NCBI RefSeq assembly: GCF_009876115.1
Contig: NZ_WWSY01000006.1
Location: forward strand, 62,001 to 126,000
Source: Collinsella aerofaciens
Lineage (GTDB): Bacteria; Actinomycetota; Coriobacteriia; Coriobacteriales; Coriobacteriaceae
Direction of reading: 5' to 3'
DNA length: 64,000 bases
In this document: positions 18,088 through 26,300 of the stretch, in pieces
How positions within the stretch are numbered: the stretch's first letter is position 1
Layout of the letters: every line of letters starts with the position of its first letter
The notes under the pieces: generated by a model
What the model was told of the DNA's origin: nothing
The model's input: the letters and a program-made list of their open reading frames with translations, nothing else
Database searches by the model: none
Translations under genes and position numbers: made by a program

Positions 18088-18214
18088 AGTCACGTTGCCT
18101 CGTTTCCCCCAAAATTAAAGCCACTAATGCAATTTATTAGATGAATATCTTAGTACTAACGTGACAGATGTAAACCACCGTCTGTCGATTGATTGATTTG
18201 CCCCACGGGCTTCC

Positions 18215-20074
18215 TCACTGGGCGAATTGGCTGCGGTAGAGCTCGGCGTAGAAGCCGCCTGCCGCGAGCAGTTCATCGTGCGTGCCGCGCTCGATAATCT
18301 CGCCATCGCGCATTACCAGGATGCAATCGGCGTTGCGAATCGTCGACAGGCGGTGTGCCACGACAAAGCTCGTGCGGCCGGCCATGAGCTCGTCGAATGC
18401 CGCCTGCACCTGCAGCTCGGTACGCGTATCGATGCTCGACGTTGCCTCGTCCAGCAGCAGAATCGCCGGATCGGTGAGCATGACGCGCGCGATGCACAGC
18501 AACTGTTTTTGACCCTGGCTAAACGTGCCGCCGTCCTCGCCGATCACCGTATCGTAGCCGCCTGGCAGCTGCACGATAAACTTGTGCGCATGAGCGCGCT
18601 TGGCGGCCTCGACAATCTGCTCGCGCGTGGCATCGGGGCAACCGTAGGCAATGTTTTCGGCCACCGTGCCCTCGAACAGCCAGGTGTCCTGCAGCACCAT
18701 GCCAAAGGCGCGGCGCAGGCTCGCACGCGTGTAGTCACGCGAGGAGCGACCATCGACCGCGATGCGCCCAGCATCGATATCGTAAAAGCGCAGCAGCAGG
18801 TTGATGAGCGTCGTCTTGCCACAGCCCGTGGGGCCGACGAGGGCAAAGCGCGTACCGGGCTTGGCATCGATGCAGATATCCTGCAGCAGTTTGCGGTCGG
18901 GCACATAGCTAAAGTCCACGTGTTCAAAGGTCACCTCGCCCTGCGGGGCGGCAAGCTCCACGGCATCCGCCGCGTCGGGCTCCTGCTCGCGCGCATCGAG
19001 CAACGCGAACATGCGGCGCGCCGAGGCGTACGCGGTCTGGATTTGCGTGATGACGTTCGTGACCTCGTTGAACGGCTTAGTGTACTGGTTAGCGTAGGAC
19101 AGGAAGATCTGCACGCCGCCCACCGTGAGCGCCGCAGGCACGCCCGTGATCACGCCCGCGCAGCCGATCACGGCGACCACGGCGTAGATGATGTTATTGA
19201 TAAAGCGCGTGCCGGGGTTAGAAAGCGAACCCATAAACTGCGCGCGCTCGCCCGCCGTATAGAGCTCGGCGTTGAGGACATCGAAGCGCTGTTGAGCGTG
19301 CGGGCCGTAGGCGAAGGCGTCCACGAGCTTTTGCTCGCCCACGTACTCCTCAATATGACCGCCAAGCTGGCCTTGGATGCGCTGCTGTTCCGTAAAGCTC
19401 TTGTTGGAAAGCTTGGCGATGGCGCCGGCTGCAAAGATGGAAAGCGGCGTGACGAGCACCACCACGAGCGTCATGGCCAGGTTAATGGAGAGCATAAACG
19501 CGAGCGTGCCCACGATGGTGATGACGCCGGTAAAGAGCTGCGTAAAGCCCTGCAGCAGGCCGTCGCCCACTTGGTCGACGTCGTTGACTACGCGGCTCAT
19601 AAGGTCGCCATGGGCATGACTGTCGATAAAGCTGAGCGGCATGCGGCTGAGTTTGTCGCTCGCCTCCACGCGCATGTCGCGCACCGTCTCGTAGGACAGA
19701 CGGTTGACGCAGTAGCCCTGCAGCCACTGGAAGGCCGCCGCGCCCACCACGACAATCGCGAGCTTGGTAACGAGCGGCAGCAGCGCGTCAAAGTCCACCT
19801 GCCCGGCGGCAACGATGAGGTCGATGCCCTCGCCAATGAGGATAGGCGTATAGAGTTGCAAGATCACCGAGATGGCGGCACTCACAAACGACGCCGTAAA
19901 CGAAATGCGATGCGGACGGACGTAGCCCAGCAGGCGGCGAGTTACCGCACTGGCGGGATAGCGCTCGGGATCGCCGGGCTGGCGCGGGCCGTCACCCAAG
20001 TCGTTGAGGTTATCGTTGCCGGACACGTTGGCCGTCATCGTGGCGACCGAACCGGAAGAAGTATACGGATTCAT
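18215..20074 (-). CDS. Heterodimeric ABC exporter, subunit with canonical NBD
   Basis: The 619-residue half-transporter has a six-helix membrane domain (~55-330) and an NBD (~375-610). Walker A 'GPTGCGKTT', signature 'FSQGQKQ', Walker B 'ILLLDEATSSID' with catalytic Glu and H-loop 'VVAHRLSTI' are intact. The upstream subunit has a degenerate site, so the pair fits LmrCD/BmrCD-type exporters of drugs, lipids or peptides. Its ATG directly abuts the upstream stop (TAA-ATG), showing coupled translation. Substrate is unknown. No regulator is adjacent. Confidence 0.9.
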   Translation of the reverse strand: MNPYTSSGSVATMTANVSGNDNLNDLGDGPRQPGDPERYPASAVTRRLLGYVRPHRISFTASFVSAAISVILQLYTPILIGEGIDLIVAAGQVDFDALLPLVTKLAIVVVGAAAFQWLQGYCVNRLSYETVRDMRVEASDKLSRMPLSFIDSHAHGDLMSRVVNDVDQVGDGLLQGFTQLFTGVITIVGTLAFMLSINLAMTLVVVLVTPLSIFAAGAIAKLSNKSFTEQQRIQGQLGGHIEEYVGEQKLVDAFAYGPHAQQRFDVLNAELYTAGERAQFMGSLSNPGTRFINNIIYAVVAVIGCAGVITGVPAALTVGGVQIFLSYANQYTKPFNEVTNVITQIQTAYASARRMFALLDAREQEPDAADAVELAAPQGEVTFEHVDFSYVPDRKLLQDICIDAKPGTRFALVGPTGCGKTTLINLLLRFYDIDAGRIAVDGRSSRDYTRASLRRAFGMVLQDTWLFEGTVAENIAYGCPDATREQIVEAAKRAHAHKFIVQLPGGYDTVIGEDGGTFSQGQKQLLCIARVMLTDPAILLLDEATSSIDTRTELQVQAAFDELMAGRTSFVVAHRLSTIRNADCILVMRDGEIIERGTHDELLAAGGFYAELYRSQFAQ

Positions 20075-21946
20075 TTAGCAGCCCTCCTTTGCGCAAGTGG
20101 ATGCCGGGGCAGCCGGGACAGACGCGGGGCTTGGGACAGACGCGGGCGTCGCGCTCCCCTGCTGACCCTCAAGCTCCTCGCGACGAAGCTGCGACTGGCA
20201 AATCTCGCGATAGAGTTGGCAGCTTGCGTACAGCTCGTCGTGCGTACCCAGGCCCGCGACCGAGCCGTGATCGAGCACGCAAATCATGTCGGCATCGCGC
20301 ACAGTCGAGACGCGCTGGCTCACGATCACCGTGGTCAGCGGGAGCCCGCCCGCGGCGGCACCGCGCGCGCTGCGCTCGCGGATGGCGTGGCGAAGCGCCG
20401 CGTCGGTCTTAAAGTCGAGCGCCGAGGCGGAGTCATCCATGATCAGGACCTGCGGAGAGCCCACCAGGGCACGTGCAATGGTCAGGCGCTGGCGCTGACC
20501 GCCGCTAAAGTTTTTGCCGCCCGCCTCGACCGGAGCGTCGAGCCCCTGCGGCTTGTTGCGCACGAACTCGCTGGCCTGCGCCATTTCGAGCGCCGCCCAC
20601 AGCTCCTCATCGGTTGCTGACTCGTCGCGCCAGGTTAGGTTGCTGCGGATCGCGCCGCTCACGAGCGATGCACGCTGCGGTACGGTCGCGACCACGTGGC
20701 GCAGCTGGTCGAGCTGCCAGGCGCGCACGTCGGCACCCATTACGCTCACGCTGCCCGCGCCCGTGTCGTACAGGCGCGGGATGAGCGAGACGAGCGTCGA
20801 CTTACCGCTGCCCGTGCCGCCGATAATGCCGAGCGTTTTGCCCAGCGGCAGCTCCAGGGTCACGTCATTGACGGCATTGGCGGCGCCCGCGCCAAAGGAG
20901 AAGCTCGCATGGCTCAAGCTCAGCGCGGGGACCGGAACAGCGTTGCCCATCGCGCTCAGCTCGGGCAGCGCAACCGGCTGGTTGCCCTCGTCGGTGATGC
21001 TCGGTTCGCAATTGAGTACCTCGTTGAGGCGCGACGCACTGGCGCTCGCCTTGGTAAAGACCACGACCAGGTTGGCGACATACACGATGGAGGTCAGGGT
21101 CTGCGTCATGTAGTTGACGAACGCCATGACCTGGCCCTGCGTGAGCTCACCCACGTTGACCTGGATGCCGCCCACCCACAGGATGGCGCACACGCCCAGG
21201 TTCATCACCAAAAACGTGACGGGGTTGAGAATCGACGAGAGCTTGCCCACCGCGATTGCGACACGCGCCTGGTCATCGGCCGCCTGGGCAAAACGCTCAC
21301 GTTCGTGACCCTCGCGCACAAACGCCCGGACCACGCGGGCGCCCGAAAGCCCCTCGCGGCAAATGAGCGCGATGCGATCGAGCTTTGCCTGCAGCTGCTT
21401 GTAATACGGAATGCAGCGCGCCATGACAAACCAAAACACCAGGCCGATGGCGGGCGTGCAAATCAAAAAGATCATGCCGAGCTTAAGGTCGATGGCAAGG
21501 GCCGCAATCATGGAGCCCACCGCCAGGAAAGGCCAGCGGATGAGCATACGCACGCCCAGCGCCACGGCGAGCTGCACCTGGTTAACGTCGTTGGTAATGC
21601 GCGTGATGAGCGACGGCGTGCCAAAGCGGTCGAGCTCAGCATAGCTCAGCTTGTTGATGTGCTGGTAGAGTGCGCCGCGAATGTCGGTGCCCATGCCCTG
21701 CGAGGTGAGCGCCGCCATCTTTTGGCAGACGAGCGTAAACGAGATGCCGATCACGGCCATGGCGGCGAGCACCATGCCGTAGCGGATAACGGCGTTCACG
21801 TCGTGTGCGCCGATGCCCTTATCGATCATCTGGGCAATCACCAGCGGCGTCAGCAGGTCAAAGATCACTTCGATCAACTTGCACGCAGGGCCAATCACCA
21901 TATACCGGCGATACTTACCACCAAAACGCCTGAGCAGCTCAATCAT
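20075..21946 (-). CDS. Heterodimeric ABC exporter, subunit with degenerate NBD site
   Basis: The 623-residue half-transporter has membrane helices (~10-310) and an NBD (~350-600). Walker A 'GGTGSGKST' and signature 'NFSGGQRQR' are normal, but Walker B reads 'LIMDDSASALD' (Asp in place of the catalytic Glu) and the H-loop reads 'VIVSQRVST' (Gln for His). This asymmetry is typical of one partner of heterodimeric type IV exporters. ATG 21946 has AGGGAG nine bases upstream; an earlier TTG has none. It is the promoter-proximal gene of a two-gene operon with the subunit that follows without a gap. The C-terminus ends in a Pro/Ala-rich, Cys-containing tail. Confidence 0.9.
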   Translation of the reverse strand: MIELLRRFGGKYRRYMVIGPACKLIEVIFDLLTPLVIAQMIDKGIGAHDVNAVIRYGMVLAAMAVIGISFTLVCQKMAALTSQGMGTDIRGALYQHINKLSYAELDRFGTPSLITRITNDVNQVQLAVALGVRMLIRWPFLAVGSMIAALAIDLKLGMIFLICTPAIGLVFWFVMARCIPYYKQLQAKLDRIALICREGLSGARVVRAFVREGHERERFAQAADDQARVAIAVGKLSSILNPVTFLVMNLGVCAILWVGGIQVNVGELTQGQVMAFVNYMTQTLTSIVYVANLVVVFTKASASASRLNEVLNCEPSITDEGNQPVALPELSAMGNAVPVPALSLSHASFSFGAGAANAVNDVTLELPLGKTLGIIGGTGSGKSTLVSLIPRLYDTGAGSVSVMGADVRAWQLDQLRHVVATVPQRASLVSGAIRSNLTWRDESATDEELWAALEMAQASEFVRNKPQGLDAPVEAGGKNFSGGQRQRLTIARALVGSPQVLIMDDSASALDFKTDAALRHAIRERSARGAAAGGLPLTTVIVSQRVSTVRDADMICVLDHGSVAGLGTHDELYASCQLYREICQSQLRREELEGQQGSATPASVPSPASVPAAPASTCAKEGC

Positions 21947-22295
21947 GTATAGGCGCTCCCTATCATCATCTCTATTCAATCTGATTCATGATAGTACGGA
22001 GAACCCTGGAGATGCGTAAGCAACTCGTTACAGATGTAAGGGCAACGGTCGCTAGCGCCCAAGGCACGTAGCAGCCGATGTTTTGGCAACGCCAGCGAGT
22101 TCCACTAAGCACGGGATTGAATTGTTCAGATAAAAGCGCCTTTGCGGGTGATTTTTGGACGACGGGGCCCGGCCGGCGACGAGGTATTTGGTAGTCGAGC
22201 GATCCCGCAGGCGCAGCCGAGGACCAGCGAGACACCAAATACCTCGTCGCCGGCCGGGCCATGTCGCGGCACCAAAAAGCGCCCGTGCGCTCGAT
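21947..22295. other. 349-bp intergenic region between the ABC operon and SRP RNA
   Basis: It contains the leader of the ABC operon (minus strand) and the large perfect palindrome listed separately at 22166-22260. No coding frame with a ribosome site was found. Confidence 0.5.
22166..22260. repeat. 27-bp perfect inverted repeat beside the SRP RNA gene
   Basis: Left arm 22166-22192 and right arm 22234-22260 are exact complements (GGCCCGGCCGGCGACGAGG... type) with a 41-base centre. Outer TTTTTGG/CCAAAAA segments at ~22152 and ~22279 extend the pairing. It lies just downstream of the SRP RNA on the minus strand and may end its transcript. Confidence 0.8.
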
Positions 22296-22379
22296 GGATT
22301 CGGATGCCCGACAGAGGCTCCTTATGGCTGCTTCCTTCCGGACCTGACCAGATTCGGAACATGTCGTCATCCGAACCCA
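22296..22379 (-). ncRNA. ffs: Signal recognition particle RNA (4.5S-type, small bacterial SRP RNA)
   Basis: The minus strand reads GTCAGGTCCGGAAGGAAGCA followed by GCC, the nearly invariant SRP domain IV tetraloop and Ffh-binding region. Ends GGGTTCGGATG and CATCCGAATCC pair to close the hairpin, giving about 84 nt, the usual short bacterial form. The RNA binds Ffh to target membrane proteins. A possible -10 (TAAGAT or TATATC) lies ~30 bases upstream on the minus strand. Confidence 0.93.
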
Positions 22380-22467
22380 TCGAACGCGCTAGGCGCTCGA
22401 TATATCTTACCCGCTCCCGCCCGATGGGGCAAGGTAGCTAATTTGGAACGGGGCTTTTTGACTACTT

Positions 22468-24249
22468 TTAGATACGGCCAAGGTCGAAGGCTTGGGCGGC
22501 CGCTTCGCCGGCGCAGATGAGATTGGTTGTGGCTTCCTGGGGATCGAGCGCCAGCTCAAGGCCCATGGGCTTGCGGCAGACCGGCAAAACCAGGTCGACG
22601 CCCTGCCCATACACCGCATCCAGGTTGTCAGCGCGACCGCCCACGACGGCGACCACCGGCTTGCCATAGCGCTTGGCACGACGGGCCACGCCCACCGGCG
22701 CCTTACCGGCAGCGGATTGCTCGTCCATATTGCCCTCGCCCGTTATAACCAGGTCGGCATCGCGCACGCGCTCGTCAAACCCAATCAAATCAAGCACCGT
22801 CTCCACGCCCGAGCGCAACTCCGCACCGAGCGCTAGCAGCGCGGCGCCCAGGCCGCCGGCGGCGCCGGCACCGGGCACACCGAGCACCGAGCCAAATGTC
22901 CGCACACCCTCGGGCACGCGCAACAACCCCTGAGCCCGTGCCTCGACAATCGCCGTATCGAGCAGGCGACCGTAGCCGACCATCCAGCTGTCGTACCCGC
23001 GCAGCGCCTCGGCATCACCCGTCAGCAAACCCTTCTGCCCACCAAACACCGCCAGTGCGCCTCGACGCCCCACGAGCGGATTCTCGACATCGGACAGCAC
23101 GACGATGCGTGCGCCATTCAGCGCCCGAAGCGCTGGTGCCAAATCGATACTCGCCACGTGTTCAAGGCCTGCGAGACCGGGGGCGATATTGCAGCCACGC
23201 TTATCGACAACGTGCGCGCCCAGCGCCTGCAGCATACCGGCGCCACCGTCGTTGGTGGCGCTGCCGCCCAAACCAATATAGATAGTCTTTGCCCCGCCAC
23301 AAACCGCACGGAGCATCAGCTCACCCACGCCATAGGTCGAAGCCGCAAGCGCCGCCGATTTCGTGCAAGGCGAATACCCAATACCCGCCGCCTCGGCCAT
23401 CTCAATAACAGCAGATTCGCGCTCGCCGTCCACCAGCATCCGGGCAGACACCCGGTCGCCCAAGGGGCCTGCAGCCTCGCAGGTCGAGAGCTCACCGCCA
23501 CACGTGGCAACGACATCGAGTGTTCCCTCGCCACCATCCGCCAGCGGCAGCGCGCTTACTTGGGCATCGGGCCACACGCGGCGCACGCCCTCGGCAACGG
23601 CCGCCTCCGCCTGCGCACTCGAAACGCTACCCTTAAAGGAATCGATCGCCAACAGCACGCGGCGGGGCCGGCGCTGCACGGGGCCAAAGTCGAGCGCCTC
23701 ATCGGCAAGATCCCCAACACCCGCAAGCGCCTCGGCGTGGGCGGCATGTGCCTCAAGATCGGCCCCACAATCGCAGCCAGCACCATCGGCGCTACGCAGC
23801 CCACTAAAATAGCTGCTCAGCACCGCGCGGCACCCGTCTGCCAGCACGCCGGCGGTCACATTAAACCGATGATTCAGGCGTGGATCGGCATTGAGGTCGT
23901 ATAGCGACCCCAAAGCGCCCGCTTTAGCATCGGCCGCGCCGTACACGCAGCGCCCCACGCGCGCGTTCACCATAAGCCCCGCGCACATGCAGCAGGGCTC
24001 GAGCGTCACGTAGACCGTACAATCGGAAAGGCGCCAACGACCGAGCGACTGCGCGGCGGCGCATAGGGCCGAAAACTCGGCATGCGCCGAAGGATCCTGG
24101 TCGAGCTCGCGGCGATTATGCGCCCTCGCGACAATCTCACCCGCGCGCACCACCACGGCACCGATCGGCACCTCGCCCACCGCCGCGGCGGCACGCGCCT
24201 CCGCCAGCGCCTCGCGCATGAACTTCTCATCGATTCCGGCGCTCGTCAT
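22468..24249 (-). CDS. Fusion of tRNA adenosine deaminase (TadA) and glycerate kinase
   Basis: The 593-residue protein joins two enzymes in one frame. Residues 1-~150 are TadA: zinc/catalytic 'HAE' (H56, E58) and 'PCCMC' (85-89), with 'GEVPIGAVVV'; this makes inosine-34 in tRNA-Arg(ACG). After a Cys/Ala-rich linker (~150-195), residues ~198-593 are a GlxK/GckA-type glycerate kinase: 'AIDSFKGSVSS', 'LADGGEGTLD', 'GLGGSATNDGGAGMLQALG' and 'DLVITGEGNMDEQS'. ATG 24249 follows GGGGAGG. No stop or frameshift separates the parts. A sequencing artefact would be needed to explain the fusion otherwise. tRNA-Ser lies immediately upstream on the other strand. Confidence 0.87.
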   Translation of the reverse strand: MTSAGIDEKFMREALAEARAAAAVGEVPIGAVVVRAGEIVARAHNRRELDQDPSAHAEFSALCAAAQSLGRWRLSDCTVYVTLEPCCMCAGLMVNARVGRCVYGAADAKAGALGSLYDLNADPRLNHRFNVTAGVLADGCRAVLSSYFSGLRSADGAGCDCGADLEAHAAHAEALAGVGDLADEALDFGPVQRRPRRVLLAIDSFKGSVSSAQAEAAVAEGVRRVWPDAQVSALPLADGGEGTLDVVATCGGELSTCEAAGPLGDRVSARMLVDGERESAVIEMAEAAGIGYSPCTKSAALAASTYGVGELMLRAVCGGAKTIYIGLGGSATNDGGAGMLQALGAHVVDKRGCNIAPGLAGLEHVASIDLAPALRALNGARIVVLSDVENPLVGRRGALAVFGGQKGLLTGDAEALRGYDSWMVGYGRLLDTAIVEARAQGLLRVPEGVRTFGSVLGVPGAGAAGGLGAALLALGAELRSGVETVLDLIGFDERVRDADLVITGEGNMDEQSAAGKAPVGVARRAKRYGKPVVAVVGGRADNLDAVYGQGVDLVLPVCRKPMGLELALDPQEATTNLICAGEAAAQAFDLGRI

Positions 24250-24300
24250 CGTTCGCCTCCCCTGTTGCAAATCCAAAACGATGCTATCATTACGACTCAC

Positions 24301-24390
24301 GGAGAGATGGCAGAGCGGTTGAATGCGGCGGTCTTGAAAACCGTTGAGCGCGAAAGCGTTCCGGGGGTTCGAATCCCCCTCTCTCCGCCA
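24301..24390 (+). tRNA. tRNA-Ser (anticodon UGA)
   Basis: Acceptor GGAGAGA pairs with TCTCTCC; the anticodon loop is CTTGAAA (anticodon TGA); a long variable arm (GAGCGCGAAAGCGTTC) is typical of serine tRNAs; the T arm is GGGGGTTCGAATCCCCC; and the CCA end is encoded. Total 90 nt. Confidence 0.97.
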
Positions 24391-24393
24391 CTC

Positions 24394-24978
24394 TTAGTGA
24401 CTCACCGGCGTCATGGTCCGCTCGAACAGCGCATCGACCACGTCGGCGATTTCGGATCGGCGCTCTAGTACGTGGCCCGATTCCCACCACATGGTAAAGA
24501 GCCGAATAATGCCGCCGGCGACAAACTCAGACGTCGTCTCGAGCGATACGGGCGCGAGCGCGTCCTCGTCAAGCGCGCTCATCACGCGCCCGCGTATGGA
24601 GCGCGCGATGCGGTCGCAAATCATGCTGGTCAGCATACCCGACATACTGCTCGCCAAAATGTTATCCATGAGCTGCTCATGCGCCAAAATCAAATCCATG
24701 GCATCGGCGAACACTTCGTGGCGAAGCGCTCGCACGTCCTCGGCGCCCTCAGCGCCATCCGCATCGGCCCGCTTTTGCGGCAGGCCCGACATGAGTTCAT
24801 CGATATAGAAGGCAAAGTAATCGTTTTTGTCGCGGAAGTGCTTGTAGAACGTCGTCCGACGAATCATAGCGCAGTCGCACAGCATGGCAACCGTCACGTC
24901 CTCAAACCGATGCTCTTCGAGCAGCTCAGTAAAGGCCTCGAACAGGGCCCGATAGGTTTTCTTGATGCGAAGGTCCAT
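24394..24978 (-). CDS. TetR/AcrR-family transcriptional regulator
   Basis: The 194-residue protein has an N-terminal HTH: 'TYRALFEAFTELLEEHRFEDVTVAMLCDCAMIRRTTFYKHFRDK' region, the classic TetR pattern with 'TTFYKHF' as recognition helix end. The C-terminal ~130 residues resemble the TetR_C_8 / DUF-type ligand domain. ATG 24978 has GAGGAGG nine bases upstream; a longer reading to 25251 runs through the divergent promoter region and is rejected. It is convergent with tRNA-Ser and divergent from lemA. Ligand and targets are unknown. Confidence 0.85.
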   Translation of the reverse strand: MDLRIKKTYRALFEAFTELLEEHRFEDVTVAMLCDCAMIRRTTFYKHFRDKNDYFAFYIDELMSGLPQKRADADGAEGAEDVRALRHEVFADAMDLILAHEQLMDNILASSMSGMLTSMICDRIARSIRGRVMSALDEDALAPVSLETTSEFVAGGIIRLFTMWWESGHVLERRSEIADVVDALFERTMTPVSH

Positions 24979-25098
24979 ACGTATCGCCCTCCTCAAGGAA
25001 AAGACAGCGCTCACTAATCTGTCGCATATCTTACACCTGTATCGCCCACCCTTGGCGAATGGCCTCACCTTGGTGGAAACATAACGCTTACCGGAAAG

Positions 25099-25128
25099 TT
25101 CGGTATCGCCAAAGGTTGCGGGTATACT
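25099..25128 (+). promoter_or_regulatory. Possible promoter of lemA
   Basis: TTCGGT (25099-25104) and TATACT (25123-25128) are separated by 18 bases, about 60 bases before the lemA start. The -35 is weak; the -10 is good. Confidence 0.4.
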
Positions 25129-25189
25129 AGTAGCGTTACACCAACGGCAGCCGGCGGAAGACGCCGCGGCCATTCGAAACGGAGACATC

Positions 25190-25741
25190 ATGCTTCCCGT
25201 CATCATCGGCATCGTTGTTGTCATTGTGATTGCCTGCGCCATCGCCGGCATCTACAACAACATGGTCACCAAGCGTAACCGCATCGATAACGCCTGGCAG
25301 AACATCGATACGCAGCTGCAGCGTCGCAACGACCTGATCCCCAACCTGGTCGAGACCGTCAAGGGCTACGCCAAGCACGAGCAGGAGACGCTCTCCGCCG
25401 TGATCAGCGCGCGTAACACCGCCGTCAAGGCCACCACGCCCGAAGCCAAGATGGAAGCCGACAACGTGCTGACCGGTGCGCTGCGTCAGCTCTTCGCCGT
25501 AGCCGAGGCCTATCCCGATCTTAAGGCAAACACCAACTTTACGCAGCTGCAGGCATCGCTCGAGGATACCGAGAACAAGATTAGCTATGCACGCCAGAGC
25601 TACAACGATTGCGTGCTCAGCTACAACAACGCCATTCAGACGTTCCCGGCTGTCATCTTTGCCGGCATCTTCCAGTTTAAGGAGCGCCAGGGCTTCGAGG
25701 CCGCCGAAGCAGCCCGCCAGGCCCCGACCGTCAAGTTCTAG
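25190..25741 (+). CDS. LemA-family membrane-anchored protein
   Basis: The 183-residue protein has one N-terminal membrane helix (residues ~3-24), then the LemA helical bundle: 'NRIDNAWQNIDTQLQRRNDL' then 'IPNLVETVKGYAKHE', and 'AEAYPDLKANTNFTQLQ', ending 'PAVIFAGIFQFKERQGFEA'. The order and length match LemA. These proteins sit at the membrane with the bundle outside; their molecular role is unclear. GGAGACATC precedes the ATG. A strong terminator follows; the gene appears monocistronic. Confidence 0.93.
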   Translation: MLPVIIGIVVVIVIACAIAGIYNNMVTKRNRIDNAWQNIDTQLQRRNDLIPNLVETVKGYAKHEQETLSAVISARNTAVKATTPEAKMEADNVLTGALRQLFAVAEAYPDLKANTNFTQLQASLEDTENKISYARQSYNDCVLSYNNAIQTFPAVIFAGIFQFKERQGFEAAEAARQAPTVKF

Positions 25742-25777
25742 TAGTTTGACAGCGCATCCTTAATCGGCCAAATGCAT

Positions 25778-25823
25778 AAACCGCCCCGTCGAATGCATAC
25801 TTCGACGGGGCGGTTTCCTTTTT
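25778..25823 (+). terminator. Intrinsic terminator of lemA
   Basis: AAACCGCCCCGTCGAA and TTCGACGGGGCGGTTT form a 16-bp perfect stem with a 7-base loop, followed by CCTTTTT. Confidence 0.93.
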
Positions 25824-26159
25824 CGCGAAGGTCCCCCTCTAAGCGTCGTGCATTTTTAGGAGTATTCAACATAACCAAGAGCTTCGGGCGCCACGATAAA
25901 TGCCAAAGACCGCGAATATCCCTGCAAATCAAACGCTGCCAGCCCATAACCCCGCCCATCATTCGTAGAAAACATCGAGAACTCCCGATTTTTTGCCCGA
26001 GATCGGTATGCAGGGACCTTCGACTGCAGAATACTCGCAAAAATGCACGTCGCCACCGCCCCCACATGGCGCGAAGCAAAGCAAAAGCGCAGCCTAAAAG
26101 GCCGCGCACCATCTTTATTCAGATTAATCATTGCCCGTTGTGACATCGCCGAACCCGCA
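25824..26159. other. Non-coding stretch between lemA and ilvE
   Basis: About 335 bases without a frame that has both a ribosome site and a recognisable product. A minus-strand frame (26344-25856) reads through it without a credible start, crossing the ilvE 3' end. I see no RNA gene. Confidence 0.4.
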
Positions 26160-26284
26160 GGGCAGAGAACAAGTTCCCTCCCGGCGCACTCCGCAGGACG
26201 CAAGAAGCCCTCGCCGCACGAAGTGCGCAGCGAGGGCTTCTTGCATGTCCGAGGACGCGCCGGGAGGGAACTTGTTCTCTGCCC
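26160..26284. repeat. Large (~125-bp) nested palindrome after ilvE
   Basis: Outer arms GGGCAGAGAACAAGTTCCCT(CCCGGCGC) and their complement, and an inner hairpin GCAAGAAGCCCTCGC/GCGAGGGCTTCTTGC, separated by short unpaired segments. It starts 16 bases beyond the ilvE stop on the minus strand, so it may terminate that transcript. The nested layout recalls the structured element at 17.4 and 59.2 kb. Confidence 0.8.
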
Positions 26285-26300
26285 GGATAGGTAAGACAAA

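Noticed and set aside
24301..24390. tRNA-Ser as an integration site (att)
   Set aside because: No integrase or repeated tRNA 3' end found in the following sequence.
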